The translations under genes and the position numbers were made by a program. A model generated the notes under the pieces. That model was not told the DNA's origin. It made no database searches and worked only from the letters and a program-made list of their open reading frames with translations. Source: Bacillota bacterium (GTDB lineage: Bacteria > Bacillota > Sulfobacillia > Sulfobacillales > Sulfobacillaceae). Taken from it: a stretch of DNA of 64,000 nucleotides. Below, one piece after another: positions 24,867-35,434 of this stretch. Position 1 is the stretch's first letter, and the number at the start of each line of letters is the position of its first letter. The stretch spans positions 45,531-109,530 of the forward strand of contig JAJYHT010000053.1 in the NCBI GenBank assembly GCA_021784595.1, written 5' to 3'.

Positions 24867-25735
24867 ACGTTCACCAACATAATCTCCGAATGGAGCGCAT
24901 TCAGCACCGGATATTCTGGTTGTCAGCGGCGTTGTTAATTGGACTAGGCTTAGCGATTTGGGGAACGTTGGCGGTGGGGGCGGCACAGTTCGTGCTGCAC
25001 CATGGCTTAAATCGCACATTGCTGGGCGTGGACTATAATCCGACGCGCGGTCAATTTGGCTTGTTGCCATTTTTTATGGGATCGGTATCCGTCACCATGT
25101 TGGCATTGGCATTGGCATATCCTCTGTCTCTGTCGGTAGCTGCGGTTACCGTTTTGATGGGTAAAAGGGCATGGCTTGCACCGGTTCGCCAGGGAATGGG
25201 CGCATTGGTCGCCATTCCCTCGGTGATCTTTGGCTGGTGGGGCCTGAGTGCCGTGGTGCCGCTGATTCGCCAGGTCAGTGGCAGCTCGGGGTTTAGCCTT
25301 TTGGCCGCTGGGTTGGTGCTCGCCTTGATGATTTTGCCCACTCTTTCTCTTTTGACGATCAATGCGTTTGCACGGGTTCCTGAACGGTGGATTGACGGTT
25401 CACTAGCATTAGGGGCGACACCGGACCAGACTTTAGGCAGACTGGTTTTGAGATCTGTAAAGGCGCCCTTGATTGAAGCCGGGATTGTGGCGGTGGGACG
25501 GGCCTTGGGAGAAACGATGGCAGTACAAATGGTGATTGGAGGACAAACGTTACTGCCGCATGGGCTTCTTTCTCCCGCCGCCACCTTGACCACAGAACTG
25601 TTGAGTGATATCAGTTTATTGCCTCCCGGGGTAGAGGGGCACCACGTATTGGATTTCATGGCGCTTTCACTGCTACTGATAATGTACGGTCTGGTTTTGC
25701 TGGTGGAAAGGATACGCGGGAGGGCTGAGGTGTGA
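24863..25735 (+). CDS. pstC: Phosphate ABC transporter permease
   Basis: 290 residues with six or so membrane helices. The cytoplasmic EAA loop is GSLALGATPDQTLGRLVLRS, and GRALGETMAVQMVIGG is the conserved PstC late motif. The ATG overlaps the pstS stop (ATGA), so translation is coupled. Confidence 0.93.
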   Translation: MNVHQHNLRMERIQHRIFWLSAALLIGLGLAIWGTLAVGAAQFVLHHGLNRTLLGVDYNPTRGQFGLLPFFMGSVSVTMLALALAYPLSLSVAAVTVLMGKRAWLAPVRQGMGALVAIPSVIFGWWGLSAVVPLIRQVSGSSGFSLLAAGLVLALMILPTLSLLTINAFARVPERWIDGSLALGATPDQTLGRLVLRSVKAPLIEAGIVAVGRALGETMAVQMVIGGQTLLPHGLLSPAATLTTELLSDISLLPPGVEGHHVLDFMALSLLLIMYGLVLLVERIRGRAEV

Positions 25736-26559
25736 AGGGCACCAGGTGGCATCGTTTAGCATTGGTCGGCAGCGCCATCGCCCTAATCGTTTTTGCTTCG
25801 TTGGTAGGTGGTCTGCTTTGGCAGGGACTTCCCGAGATTTCGTGGCATTTTCTGTGGAGCCCTCCAGCGGAAACGGGAATTTTTGGAGGCATTGGTCCCG
25901 AACTGCTGAACACGATGACGATGGTGGGGGCGGCTTCGTTGATAACCGTTCCCTTGGGTCTGGCGGGAGCTGTGCTGCGGGTTGAATACGGAGCTCGGCC
26001 AGGCTTTATTCTGTTGTTTGACCGCATTCGGTATACATTTTTGAGCATTCCGACCATCGTGATCGGGCTTTTGGTGTACCAATGGGTCATCGTGGGCTTA
26101 GGTTGGTCGTTGTCGATCGGTACGGGCGTCGTGGCGCTTACAGCAATGAACTGGCCGTTTGTGGTGGATATGAGCGTAAGTGCCCTAGAGGGGGTTCCCG
26201 ATACTTTTCGCGAAGCTTCTCTAGCATTGGGGGGTACACGATATCTGACGCTTTTGCGGGTGGTGCTGCCCACGGCGTTGCCGGCCTTGGTCTCCGGTTT
26301 GGGCATGGCTATGGCGCGGCTTATGGGAGAGTCTGCCGCCTTGATATTCACCGCGGGGATTAACGTCTCCAAACATTGGGCGTTCTCCGCTCCCGGTGAA
26401 ACCCTGGCGGTGCACTTGTGGTATCTCAGAACCGAGTCGGTGGCACCGCATGCGGATGCCAAAGCCGCCGCCACGGGAGTGGTTTTGCTGACATTGGTCG
26501 TGCTCGTGCTCTATGTGTCGCAAAAACTTGCCCGCTGGCTAAAAGCAGTAGATGGCTGA
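25732..26559 (+). CDS. pstA: Phosphate ABC transporter permease
   Basis: 275 residues from GTG 25732 overlapping the pstC stop. Multiple membrane helices; the EAA loop is REASLALGGTRYLTLLRVVLP and MARLMGESAALIFTAG is the late PstA motif. It forms the channel with PstC. Confidence 0.93.
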   Translation: MKGTRWHRLALVGSAIALIVFASLVGGLLWQGLPEISWHFLWSPPAETGIFGGIGPELLNTMTMVGAASLITVPLGLAGAVLRVEYGARPGFILLFDRIRYTFLSIPTIVIGLLVYQWVIVGLGWSLSIGTGVVALTAMNWPFVVDMSVSALEGVPDTFREASLALGGTRYLTLLRVVLPTALPALVSGLGMAMARLMGESAALIFTAGINVSKHWAFSAPGETLAVHLWYLRTESVAPHADAKAAATGVVLLTLVVLVLYVSQKLARWLKAVDG

Positions 26560-26588
26560 AGACAGTCGCCGTACAATGAATGGTAGTC

Positions 26589-26607
26589 GTGCTCGAAAAG
26601 CGAGCAC
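26589..26607 (+). repeat. Hairpin between pstA and pstB
   Basis: GTGCTCG-AAAAG-CGAGCAC is a perfect seven-pair stem with a five-base loop in the 71-base gap between pstA and pstB. There is no T-tract after it. It may act as an mRNA stabiliser or processing site that sets separate levels for permease and ATPase. Confidence 0.5.
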
Positions 26608-26630
26608 ATGCGACACAAAGGAGCTTCGTA

Positions 26631-27395
26631 GTGATGAACTCGCCGCCTGATCTCATTGTGGATCGCTTGTCTGTCGCGTACCGTGACCAGTGGGTACTCC
26701 AAGAGATTTCCTTGACGGTGCCCAGTGGGCGTGTGATGGCGGTCATTGGGCCTTCGGGTTGTGGCAAGTCCACTTTTCTAAGAACTGTCAACCGGTTGGT
26801 GGACCGCATGCCGGGAGTGCACCTCAAGGGACAAATCCATGTGGGCAGCGTGGAGGCAATCGGGGATGACGTGGATTTAGTCGGATTAAGACGCATGGTG
26901 GGTATGGTTTTTCAACAACCTAACCCCTTTCCGTTTAGTGTTTTTGATAACGTGGCTTATGGTCCCCGTTTGGAGGGGGTTAAGAATTCCAGCCGGTTGC
27001 GCGCCGTGGTGGAACATAGCCTTAAACAGGCTTCTTTGTGGGACGAGGTGCGCGGAAAACTGCGCCGTCCCGCTAGCTCTCTATCCGGGGGACAACAGCA
27101 GCGCTTATGCATAGCGCGGGCATTGGCAGTTTCACCCCAAGTTTTATTGATGGATGAGCCGACGGCTGCTTTGGATCCTTCGTCAACCGCCAAAATTGAA
27201 GAGTTGATTTTGGCCTTGAAAGGGGAATACACTATTATTCTCGTGACTCATAATTTGCAACAAGCAGCCCGGGTTTCGGATCTTATCGCCTTTTTCCGAG
27301 ATGGCCGTTTGATTGAAGTGGGTTCCACCCGGGACGTATTTACCGCCCCTAAACGGGAAGAAACCGAAGAATTTCTCACGGGTCGGTATGAGTAG
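26631..27395 (+). CDS. pstB: Phosphate ABC transporter ATP-binding protein
   Basis: About 254 residues. AAAGGAG lies seven bases before GTG 26631 and ten before ATG 26634; either can start. Walker A is GPSGCGKST, Q-loop MVFQQPNPFP, signature SLSGGQQQR, Walker B VLLMDEPTAALDP and H-loop VTHN. PstB's hallmark QQPNPFP is present. It energises phosphate import. Confidence 0.95.
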   Translation: MMNSPPDLIVDRLSVAYRDQWVLQEISLTVPSGRVMAVIGPSGCGKSTFLRTVNRLVDRMPGVHLKGQIHVGSVEAIGDDVDLVGLRRMVGMVFQQPNPFPFSVFDNVAYGPRLEGVKNSSRLRAVVEHSLKQASLWDEVRGKLRRPASSLSGGQQQRLCIARALAVSPQVLLMDEPTAALDPSSTAKIEELILALKGEYTIILVTHNLQQAARVSDLIAFFRDGRLIEVGSTRDVFTAPKREETEEFLTGRYE

Positions 27396-27405
27396 GAGGG
27401 CTATC

Positions 27406-28062
27406 GTGCTTCGTCAATCTTTCCGCGCTGAGTTGCAACAGTTGGATCAAGAATTAATCCGGATGGGGGCTTTGGTGGAAGAACAAATTCGCCGTTCAGT
27501 CAAATCCTTGACCGAACGCAATGTCACCCTAGCCGTGCAGGTGATTGATGATGACGACCGGGTTGATGCCATGGAGATTGACATTGAGCGTCGCTGCTTG
27601 ACGCTGTTGGCGCTGCAGCAGCCATTGGCCGGGGATTTGCGCATTGTGTCCACCATCTTGAAAATCATCACCGATCTCGAGCGGATGGCTGACCATGCGT
27701 CCGACATTGCCAAGGTTACCGTGCGGTTAGAACAAGAGCCATTGGTAAAACCTCTGGTGGACATTCCGGAAATGGCGCGGTTGTCCAGCTCAATGGTGCG
27801 GCTGGCCCTCAATGCCTATATTCACCGCAGTTTGGAAGAAGCGGTGACCATGATTCGCCTCGATGACGATGTGGATCACTTATATTCTCGTATCTTTGAC
27901 GATTTGCAACAATTGATGAGAGAACGGCCTGACACAGTACTGCAAGCGACTCACTTGCTTTTTGTGGCAAACTACATTGAGCGGGTGGCCGATCATGCCA
28001 CCAATCTTGGGGAATGGGTCATTTACATGGTCACCGGAGAGCGCAAAGAACTGAATGATTGA
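27406..28062 (+). CDS. phoU: Phosphate signalling protein PhoU
   Basis: 218 residues from GTG 27406 (AGGAGGG five bases upstream; an ATG at 27388 overlaps pstB and lacks a site). Two copies of the three-helix PhoU repeat are visible, each with an acidic metal-binding stretch: DDDDRVDAMEIDIE and DLERMADHASDIA in the first, RLDDDVDHLYSRIFDDL and YIERVADHATNLGEW in the second. It links PstB to PhoR. Confidence 0.94.
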   Translation: MLRQSFRAELQQLDQELIRMGALVEEQIRRSVKSLTERNVTLAVQVIDDDDRVDAMEIDIERRCLTLLALQQPLAGDLRIVSTILKIITDLERMADHASDIAKVTVRLEQEPLVKPLVDIPEMARLSSSMVRLALNAYIHRSLEEAVTMIRLDDDVDHLYSRIFDDLQQLMRERPDTVLQATHLLFVANYIERVADHATNLGEWVIYMVTGERKELND

Positions 28063-28071
28063 CTTCAGAGG

Positions 28072-28101
28072 TTGTGAGTCGTGGGAATTTTTCGGTAAAA
28101 T
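28072..28101 (+). promoter_or_regulatory. Putative sigma-A promoter of the glycolytic operon
   Basis: TTGTGA at 28072-28077 and TAAAAT at 28096-28101 are separated by 18 bases, 51 bases before the gap GTG. It lies in the only gap between phoU and the cluster and is the likely start of the gap-pgk-tpiA-gpmI-eno transcript. There is no clear CggR-like palindrome. Confidence 0.45.
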
Positions 28102-28139
28102 AGGCTTATGGCCCGCGATAAGGGCGTGCCTACTCATGA

Positions 28140-29159
<1,020 letters not shown>

Positions 29160-29163
29160 CCGC

Positions 29164-30375
29164 ATGGCTCAGTTTGCAACCTTGGATGATATCGCGGATC
29201 TGGCGGGAAAACGGGTACTGGTGCGGGTGGATTTTAATGTTCCGCAAGACCCCGTGACCGGACAAATTACCGACGACACGCGCATTGTAGCAGCCTTGCC
29301 GACCCTTCGCTACTTGCTGGAGCGGCAAGCCCGGGTGATTGTGATGAGCCACCGGGGGCGGCCAAAGTCTGCAAATCGGGAGGACAGTTTGGCCGTGGTG
29401 GCCGATCATTTAAAAACGTTGCTGCTGCCTAATCCAGTGTCGTTTATCGATCAGGTGGTGGGCCCTGCCGTGACTTCAGCGGTAAAGGCTCTACCGCCGG
29501 GGGCGGTGTTGGTATTGGAAAATCTGCGCTTTGATCCCAGGGAGAAGGCCAACGACCCGGAGTTTGCCAAAGAATTGGCATCTTTGGCGGATATTTACGT
29601 CAATGACGCTTTTGGCACCGCTCATCGGGAAACTGCCTCCATTGTAGGGGTTGCGCAATATTTGCCGAAGTATGCCGGGCGGCTTATGGAGCGTGAACTC
29701 AAGGCGTTGGGGGATATCTTGGGTCACCCGCAACGCCCCTATTGGGCGATAATCGGCGGTGCTAAGGTGAGTGATAAAGTGGTGTTGTTGGACAAACTCT
29801 TGGACCAGGTCGATGGGCTAATCATTGGCGGCGGGATGGCGAACACGTTCTTGGCGGCCCAAGGATTTTTCATGGGAGCTTCTAAAGTGGAAGACGGCGC
29901 TGTGGTGACCGCGAAAGAGTTGTTGAGAAAATCTCAATCCAACAAAGTGCCTATAATCTTGCCGGTTGACGTCGTAGTCGCCCAGGAATTCCGTTTTGAC
30001 GCCCCGTCGCGGGTGGTGGCCGTGGACAAGTTAGGTGATGGTGACATGGCACTAGATTTAGGGCCCGACAGCATAAGCCAAATTGAAGCCGTTTTGGCGC
30101 CCGCCCGTACCGTATTGTGGAATGGTCCCATGGGGGTCTTTGAGTGGGATGCTTTTGCCGCTGCGACGATGGCCGTGGCCCACACCTTGGCGGGGCTTTC
30201 TGCGGCACAGGTGGTGGTGGGCGGCGGAGATTCGGTGGCAGCCGTGCATAAGGCAGGGGTTAGCGAAAAATTGACCCATGTGTCCACCGGGGGGGGCGCC
30301 ACGCTGCAATTTTTGGAGGGCAAGACGTTGCCTGGAGTTGGCGCGCTAATGCAAGAGAGGCAGGTGGAAGAATGA
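29164..30375 (+). CDS. pgk: Phosphoglycerate kinase
   Basis: 403 residues from ATG 29164. It has the substrate motif RVDFNVPQ, MSHRGRPK, the LENLRFDPREKANDPEFAKELA segment, VNDAFGTAHR, and the nucleotide motif WNGPMGVFEWDAF, then GGGDSVAAVHKAG. It is a complete, ordinary Pgk, four bases after gap. Confidence 0.96.
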   Translation: MAQFATLDDIADLAGKRVLVRVDFNVPQDPVTGQITDDTRIVAALPTLRYLLERQARVIVMSHRGRPKSANREDSLAVVADHLKTLLLPNPVSFIDQVVGPAVTSAVKALPPGAVLVLENLRFDPREKANDPEFAKELASLADIYVNDAFGTAHRETASIVGVAQYLPKYAGRLMERELKALGDILGHPQRPYWAIIGGAKVSDKVVLLDKLLDQVDGLIIGGGMANTFLAAQGFFMGASKVEDGAVVTAKELLRKSQSNKVPIILPVDVVVAQEFRFDAPSRVVAVDKLGDGDMALDLGPDSISQIEAVLAPARTVLWNGPMGVFEWDAFAAATMAVAHTLAGLSAAQVVVGGGDSVAAVHKAGVSEKLTHVSTGGGATLQFLEGKTLPGVGALMQERQVEE

Positions 30376-31130
30376 CACGGCGTCCCTTGTTGGCGGCAAA
30401 CTGGAAGATGTTTAAAACCGTAGCGCAATCGGTGGCTTATGGGCGCGAATTGATTCGGCGCCTTGAAACCAGCGCCGGACTAGATGCTGTCGATGTGTTG
30501 ATCTGCCCCACATCGTTGAGCTTATGGCCACTGGCGCAAAGAGTGGCGGGCACCGCGATTAGAGTGGGTGCGCAAAACCTGGATCTGGGATCGGAAGGCG
30601 CTATGACGGGTGCGGTGTCAGGATACTTGCTCAGGGAGGCCGGCGCTGAGTTTGTGATTGTGGGTCACTCGGAGCGCCGTCAGTACTTTGAGGAAGATGA
30701 CGCCACGGTGGCCAAAAAAGTCCAAGCGGCAATCCAGGCCCATCTTCAGCCTGTGTTATGTGTTGGCGAGACCTGGCAAGAACGCCAACAAGACCGGACC
30801 GTCGAGGTGATTGGCCGCCAAGTGGCAAGTGCTTTAGAGGGGCTGGGGCCAGAACAGGCAAGCCGGGTTGTGGTGGCTTACGAACCCATCTGGGCGATTG
30901 GAACCGGCAGCGTGCCGACACCCCAAGATGCCAATCAGGTGGCGACGGCCATTCGTCGCCTGATGCCACCAGACATAGCCGATGCGACGCGAATATTATA
31001 CGGCGGGAGCGTGTCGCCCAAGAATATTAGGGATTTTGCGTGCCAGTCGGACATTGATGGCGCATTGGTCGGGGGAGCCTCTTTAGAGGCAGGGACTTTG
31101 ATGGCCATGATTGAGCTTATGGTGTCGTGA
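30372..31130 (+). CDS. tpiA: Triose-phosphate isomerase
   Basis: 252 residues, ATG overlapping the pgk stop. It has AANWKM (Lys), catalytic histidine in VGHSERR, catalytic glutamate in VAYEPIWAIGTG and the phosphate loop YGGSVSPKN. All active-site residues are kept. Confidence 0.96.
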   Translation: MTRRPLLAANWKMFKTVAQSVAYGRELIRRLETSAGLDAVDVLICPTSLSLWPLAQRVAGTAIRVGAQNLDLGSEGAMTGAVSGYLLREAGAEFVIVGHSERRQYFEEDDATVAKKVQAAIQAHLQPVLCVGETWQERQQDRTVEVIGRQVASALEGLGPEQASRVVVAYEPIWAIGTGSVPTPQDANQVATAIRRLMPPDIADATRILYGGSVSPKNIRDFACQSDIDGALVGGASLEAGTLMAMIELMVS

Positions 31131-31150
31131 GAGGAAAGGAAGTTTACAGC

Positions 31151-32686
31151 GTGGTAAAACCCGTAGTGCTAATGGTTCTGGACGGGTGGGGCGAGGCCGA
31201 AGCCAGCCCCACCAATGCTATTGCTAGTGCGCCAGCTGCTAATATGAATCGATTGGCAGGGGAGTACCCGAGTACCCTGGTGGCAGCGCATGGCCGAGCT
31301 GTGGGTTTGATGGACGGACAGATGGGTGATTCCAATGTAGGGCATCTGACCATTGGAGCGGGTCGTGTGATTCATCAAAACTTGGTTCGGATCAATGATG
31401 CCATCAGAGAGGGCAGTCTGCTGGCAAACCCTGTGTTTGAGGAACTGCTGGCAGTCAGTCGGGGCCGTCGCCTTCACCTCATGGGGCTGCTGTCTCCAGG
31501 GGGAGTTCACAGCCATCAAGAGCATTTGGCGGCGTTGCTGTCATTGATTGCCGCCCATGGAGCGCCTAAGGAGATTTTCCTGCATTTGTGGCTTGATGGC
31601 CGCGATGTGCCGCCTAAAAGTGCCGCCTCATCACTCGAATGGTTGGCCAACACCATTAACACGACGGGAGTAGGCCGGGTGGCGTCGATTGGGGGACGGT
31701 ACTATGCGATGGACCGCGACCAGCGTTGGGACCGGACCGAACGTGCCTATCGCGCCATGGTGCAAGGCATCGGCGACACGGCCTCCAGTGCGGTGGAAGC
31801 GTTGATGGTTCAGTATGCCGAGGGTATTACCGATGAATTTGTGCGGCCCACGGTCATCACGGATTCCCACCAGCAGCCGGTAGGTACGGTTGAAGCCGAA
31901 GACGTGGTGTTCGTCTGGAACTTTCGCGCTGATCGGGTGCGGCAAATTACGCGAGCTTTGGCGGATCCCAACTTCTCGGCATTTTCTCGACCGATGCCCC
32001 AAGTGCGTTGGATGGGGGGCATGACCCAATATGATGAAGATTTTGTACTGCCCCATTTGTTTGCTCCGTTAAGTGTGCGAAACAATCTGGCGCAATGGCT
32101 GAGTGAGCATGATCTACGCCAGTTGCATGTGGCAGAAACCGAAAAGTATGCCCACGTGACCTTCTTCTTTAATGGCGGCGTTGAAAAAACGTATCCGAAG
32201 GAGGAGCGTATCATGGTGCCGTCGCCTAAAGTGGCAACGTATGATTTAGCGCCAGCCATGAGCGCTCCACAAATTCGCGACGTGGTGCTTGATGCGTTGG
32301 ATGGGGAGCGTTTTGACTTCATTCTGCTCAATTTTGCCAATAGCGATATGGTGGGCCACACAGGACATCTTAGAGCGACCGAGGAAGCTGTGCGGGTGGT
32401 GGACCAGGCGGTGGGAGCTATTGCTCAAAAAGTTTTGGACCACAACGGGATGCTTATGATCGTGGCCGATCATGGAAATGCCGAAACCATGCGCGACGCC
32501 CACGGAGAACCCAATACACAGCATACGACCAATCCGGTGCCGCTGATTGTCATCGCTTCGCCGGCGCAATTGCATGGGCGATCTTTGAAAAGCGGCGGGG
32601 GACTGAAAGATGTGGCGCCGACCTTGCTCGACGGGATGGGATTGCCGATTCCTCCGGAAATGACAGGGACCTCATTGCTGCAGTAA
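31151..32686 (+). CDS. gpmI: 2,3-bisphosphoglycerate-independent phosphoglycerate mutase
   Basis: 511 residues from GTG 31151 (AAAGGAAG about nine bases upstream; the tpiA-overlapping GTG 31127 would add eight residues). It has the metal and serine motif MGDSNVGHLTIGAGR, LHLWLDGRDVPPKSA, and late metal ligands in ADHGNAE. It is manganese-dependent in relatives. Confidence 0.95.
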   Translation: MVKPVVLMVLDGWGEAEASPTNAIASAPAANMNRLAGEYPSTLVAAHGRAVGLMDGQMGDSNVGHLTIGAGRVIHQNLVRINDAIREGSLLANPVFEELLAVSRGRRLHLMGLLSPGGVHSHQEHLAALLSLIAAHGAPKEIFLHLWLDGRDVPPKSAASSLEWLANTINTTGVGRVASIGGRYYAMDRDQRWDRTERAYRAMVQGIGDTASSAVEALMVQYAEGITDEFVRPTVITDSHQQPVGTVEAEDVVFVWNFRADRVRQITRALADPNFSAFSRPMPQVRWMGGMTQYDEDFVLPHLFAPLSVRNNLAQWLSEHDLRQLHVAETEKYAHVTFFFNGGVEKTYPKEERIMVPSPKVATYDLAPAMSAPQIRDVVLDALDGERFDFILLNFANSDMVGHTGHLRATEEAVRVVDQAVGAIAQKVLDHNGMLMIVADHGNAETMRDAHGEPNTQHTTNPVPLIVIASPAQLHGRSLKSGGGLKDVAPTLLDGMGLPIPPEMTGTSLLQ

Positions 32687-32725
32687 AATCTTCACAAAGG
32701 ACCATAACCGTTGGGAGGATAAAAA

Positions 32726-33994
32726 ATGTCTGACATCGTTCGAACTATGCGTGCCTATGAAATATTGGACTCACGGGGCAATCCTACTATCGCGGTTAAA
32801 GTCGATCTGCAATCGGGTGTTTCGGGATGGGCGAGGGTGCCATCAGGCGCCTCGACTGGTGCGCATGAAGCCGTGGAACTTCGGGATGGGGGAACGCGCT
32901 ATCAAGGCAAGGGTGTGCAGAATGCGTGCCGTAATATAAACGAAATAATTGGCCCGGCTTTGGTAGGGATGCCCGTAGAGGCTCAATGGCGCATCGACCA
33001 ATTGCTCAGAGACTTGGATGGCGACCCCCAGAAAGCGCGTTTGGGGGCCAACGCCGTCTTAGGCGTATCGCTGGCCGTGTTAAACGCGGCAGCAGCGTCA
33101 CTGTCTGTGCCGCTCTATCGCTACATCGGCGGAACCAATGCCCGGTTGCTGCCGGTGCCCTTGCTAAACGTGGTCAACGGCGGAGTGCATGCCGACAATA
33201 ATGTGGATATTCAGGAGTTTATGCTGGTGCCGGCCGGGGCACGCACCTTTGCCGAAGCCATGCGCATGGCTTCGGAAACCTATCATGCCCTAAAGTCGCT
33301 AATGCAGGAGCGTGGATTAAGAACAGCCGTGGGCGATGAGGGAGGATTTGCGCCGGACTTGAATGATGACCGGGAGGTTCTGGATTTTTTAGTGCAGGCC
33401 ATTGAGAAGGCGGGCTTGAAGCCCGGACAGGACATGGCATTGGCATTGGACGTGGCGGCTAATGAATTGCTGACACCCCAGGGATATCGTCTTTCGGGGC
33501 AGATTAGGACGGTTGACCAGCTGGTAGCGTTTTATCAAGAAATTTTGGATAATTATCCGGTGATATCCATTGAGGATGGTCTGGCAGAAGACGACTGGGA
33601 TGGATGGCATTACTTGCAGCAGGAACTGGGAGGACGGGCGCAACTGATTGGAGATGATCTCTTTGTGACCAATCCCACCAGAATTTTAAAGGGTATGGAA
33701 CAGCAATCCGCCAATGCGGTGCTAATCAAGTTGAATCAGATTGGCACCGTGAGCGAAACGCTGGAGGCGATTCGTTTGTCCCAAGCCCATGGATGGCATA
33801 CCATCGTGTCCCACCGTTCTGGTGAAACCGAAGATACATCGATTGCCGATTTGAGTGTCGCTATGAATACGGGCCAACTCAAGACAGGAGCACCGGCGCG
33901 CAGCGAGAGAGTGGCGAAATATAACCGTTTAATCATCATGGAAGCCGAAGATGCGCAGTTGGAGTATGCCGGATGGGGGGCCTTTGGTCGGTGA
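32726..33994 (+). CDS. eno: Enolase
   Basis: 422 residues with GTTGGGAGG before the ATG. It has the substrate loop SGASTGAHEAVELRDG, NVVNGGVHADNNVDIQEFMLVP, metal ligands in ALDVAANEL and SIEDGLAEDDW, GDDLFVTN, and the catalytic SHRSGETEDT. ALDVAANEL replaces the more usual ALDxAASEF. It ends the glycolytic block. Confidence 0.95.
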   Translation: MSDIVRTMRAYEILDSRGNPTIAVKVDLQSGVSGWARVPSGASTGAHEAVELRDGGTRYQGKGVQNACRNINEIIGPALVGMPVEAQWRIDQLLRDLDGDPQKARLGANAVLGVSLAVLNAAAASLSVPLYRYIGGTNARLLPVPLLNVVNGGVHADNNVDIQEFMLVPAGARTFAEAMRMASETYHALKSLMQERGLRTAVGDEGGFAPDLNDDREVLDFLVQAIEKAGLKPGQDMALALDVAANELLTPQGYRLSGQIRTVDQLVAFYQEILDNYPVISIEDGLAEDDWDGWHYLQQELGGRAQLIGDDLFVTNPTRILKGMEQQSANAVLIKLNQIGTVSETLEAIRLSQAHGWHTIVSHRSGETEDTSIADLSVAMNTGQLKTGAPARSERVAKYNRLIIMEAEDAQLEYAGWGAFGR

Positions 33995-34998
33995 ACTTAG
34001 AGTTGAGACAAGTGTCCGATGGAATTTTTGCCACCTCCCGCGCTGCCATGCAGGCCGAGGTGGCGGATGTTATTGTCTTTGATATGGATGGCGTTTTAAT
34101 TGATGTCCACCAGAGCTATCCGGTCGTAATCTGTAAAGCGGTCACCGCGTATCTTCAGGAGATGGGTTTTGTGACTGAGGAGATGGCGGTTACCCCACAA
34201 GAGACCGCCTACTTTAAGGCAGCTGGGGGATTCAACAGCGATTGGGCATTGGCCCAAGGCATCGTCTTGATATTTTTAGTCAAGGCCCGTATCCTCGGCA
34301 CCAGAGACATCATGGAATTGCGTGCGGCGTTGCCCGACATTGCTGCCATAGCGCGGGCGGTTGGGCAATACGGGGGAGGCCTGGAAGGTTTGTATCGAGC
34401 GCTGGAAAATCTGACCGAAGCCAAGGACTTTGAAACGGTGCGGTCGTCTTGGGACCGCGCTCGGATTACTCGTTTGGCGCAAGAATTTTACGCAGGCGAT
34501 CAGAGCCATCAAGTCTTTGGCATTGCCAACCAAACGGTGGACGGCCCAGGTCTCATGGTGCATGAACGGGCTTTGGTGTCCAAAGAATTATTGGTGCGAG
34601 CACCCTTCCGCTATGGACTATATACCGGGCGCAATGCCGGTGAAACCACTACGGCGATGAAATTGGCAGGGCTCGAAGGGGTCATTGCAGAGAGTGCCCA
34701 GGTGACCGAAGACCGTGGATGGCACAAACCGGATCCCGGGGGGTTGGCAGAAATTGTGCGCGTGTTGTCGCCGCGTCTTTTGATTTACGTGGGTGACAAT
34801 TTAGATGACTGGCAAACCGCCGCCCGCTATGAAACCGACAGGTCATTAGATGATCCGCCCTGTCTTTTTTGCGGCATGTTGGGTGGCTCACCCGGGCCCT
34901 TGGCGTATTCATTGTTCCAGGACCGCGGGGTCGATTTGCTGGCCAACAGCGTGGCGCAATTGATGGGATGGTTAATCGCGCGCCATACTCTGGGATAA
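33991..34998 (+). CDS. HAD-superfamily hydrolase translationally coupled to eno
   Basis: 335 residues from GTG 33991, overlapping the eno stop (GTGA). HAD motif I is VFDMDGVLIDVHQSY, a threonine in YTGRNAGE acts as motif II, motif III lysine lies in GWHKPDPGG, and motif IV is YVGDNLDDW. It resembles the subfamily IA 'hyp1' group of predicted phosphatases, with an insert in the cap region. The coupling to enolase suggests a housekeeping task such as removing a damaged or dead-end phosphate ester; that is inference. Confidence 0.78.
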   Translation: MNLELRQVSDGIFATSRAAMQAEVADVIVFDMDGVLIDVHQSYPVVICKAVTAYLQEMGFVTEEMAVTPQETAYFKAAGGFNSDWALAQGIVLIFLVKARILGTRDIMELRAALPDIAAIARAVGQYGGGLEGLYRALENLTEAKDFETVRSSWDRARITRLAQEFYAGDQSHQVFGIANQTVDGPGLMVHERALVSKELLVRAPFRYGLYTGRNAGETTTAMKLAGLEGVIAESAQVTEDRGWHKPDPGGLAEIVRVLSPRLLIYVGDNLDDWQTAARYETDRSLDDPPCLFCGMLGGSPGPLAYSLFQDRGVDLLANSVAQLMGWLIARHTLG

Positions 34999-35310
34999 GT
35001 CGGATATCTGGGGGAAGTGCAAGGGTCCGGTCCAGGCGAGCATTCCGCCTTGAACATTCACTGCGTCAAAGCCTAAGCGGTTCAAGTGGGAGGCCGCTTG
35101 GTTGCTGCGCTGCCCACTGCGGCAGATGATGGCTAGGCGCGCTGTTTGCGGCAGAGCGTGGGCCTTGGCCTGGACTGTTCCCAATGGCAAAAGGTATGCG
35201 CCGGGAACAATGCCGGTAAGATGTTCTTCTGGCTCACGCACATCGACCACCAGTCCTCCTTGTTGCCAATGCAGGAGAAATTCTTCCATGTTCATTTGAT
35301 AGATTGCCAC
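34972..35310 (-). CDS. Single-domain rhodanese
   Basis: 112 residues. VVDVREPEEHLTGIVPGAYLLPLG and the active loop CRSGQRS (cysteine nucleophile, six-residue loop) define a rhodanese sulfurtransferase. Its 3' end overlaps the convergent HAD gene by 27 bases. The start may be ATG 35310 or the in-frame ATG six codons later. No operon partner. Confidence 0.88.
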   Translation of the reverse strand: MAIYQMNMEEFLLHWQQGGLVVDVREPEEHLTGIVPGAYLLPLGTVQAKAHALPQTARLAIICRSGQRSNQAASHLNRLGFDAVNVQGGMLAWTGPLHFPQISDLSQSMARD

Positions 35311-35376
35311 GCCTATCCCTCCATGATGTTAATTACCCTAATACTACATCAGGTTACTAGTGTTTGAGAACCCATT

Positions 35377-35391
35377 TTGCACATTGTGCAA
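35377..35391. promoter_or_regulatory. Palindrome upstream of the MFS transporter gene
   Basis: TTGCAC-ATT-GTGCAA is a perfect inverted repeat 44 bases before the transporter ATG. It has the size and position of a dimeric repressor operator. No cognate regulator gene is adjacent. Confidence 0.4.
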
Positions 35392-35434
35392 GTCTGCTCC
35401 ATATCATGGGGTATCACTTGGGGGAGGGGAAGCT

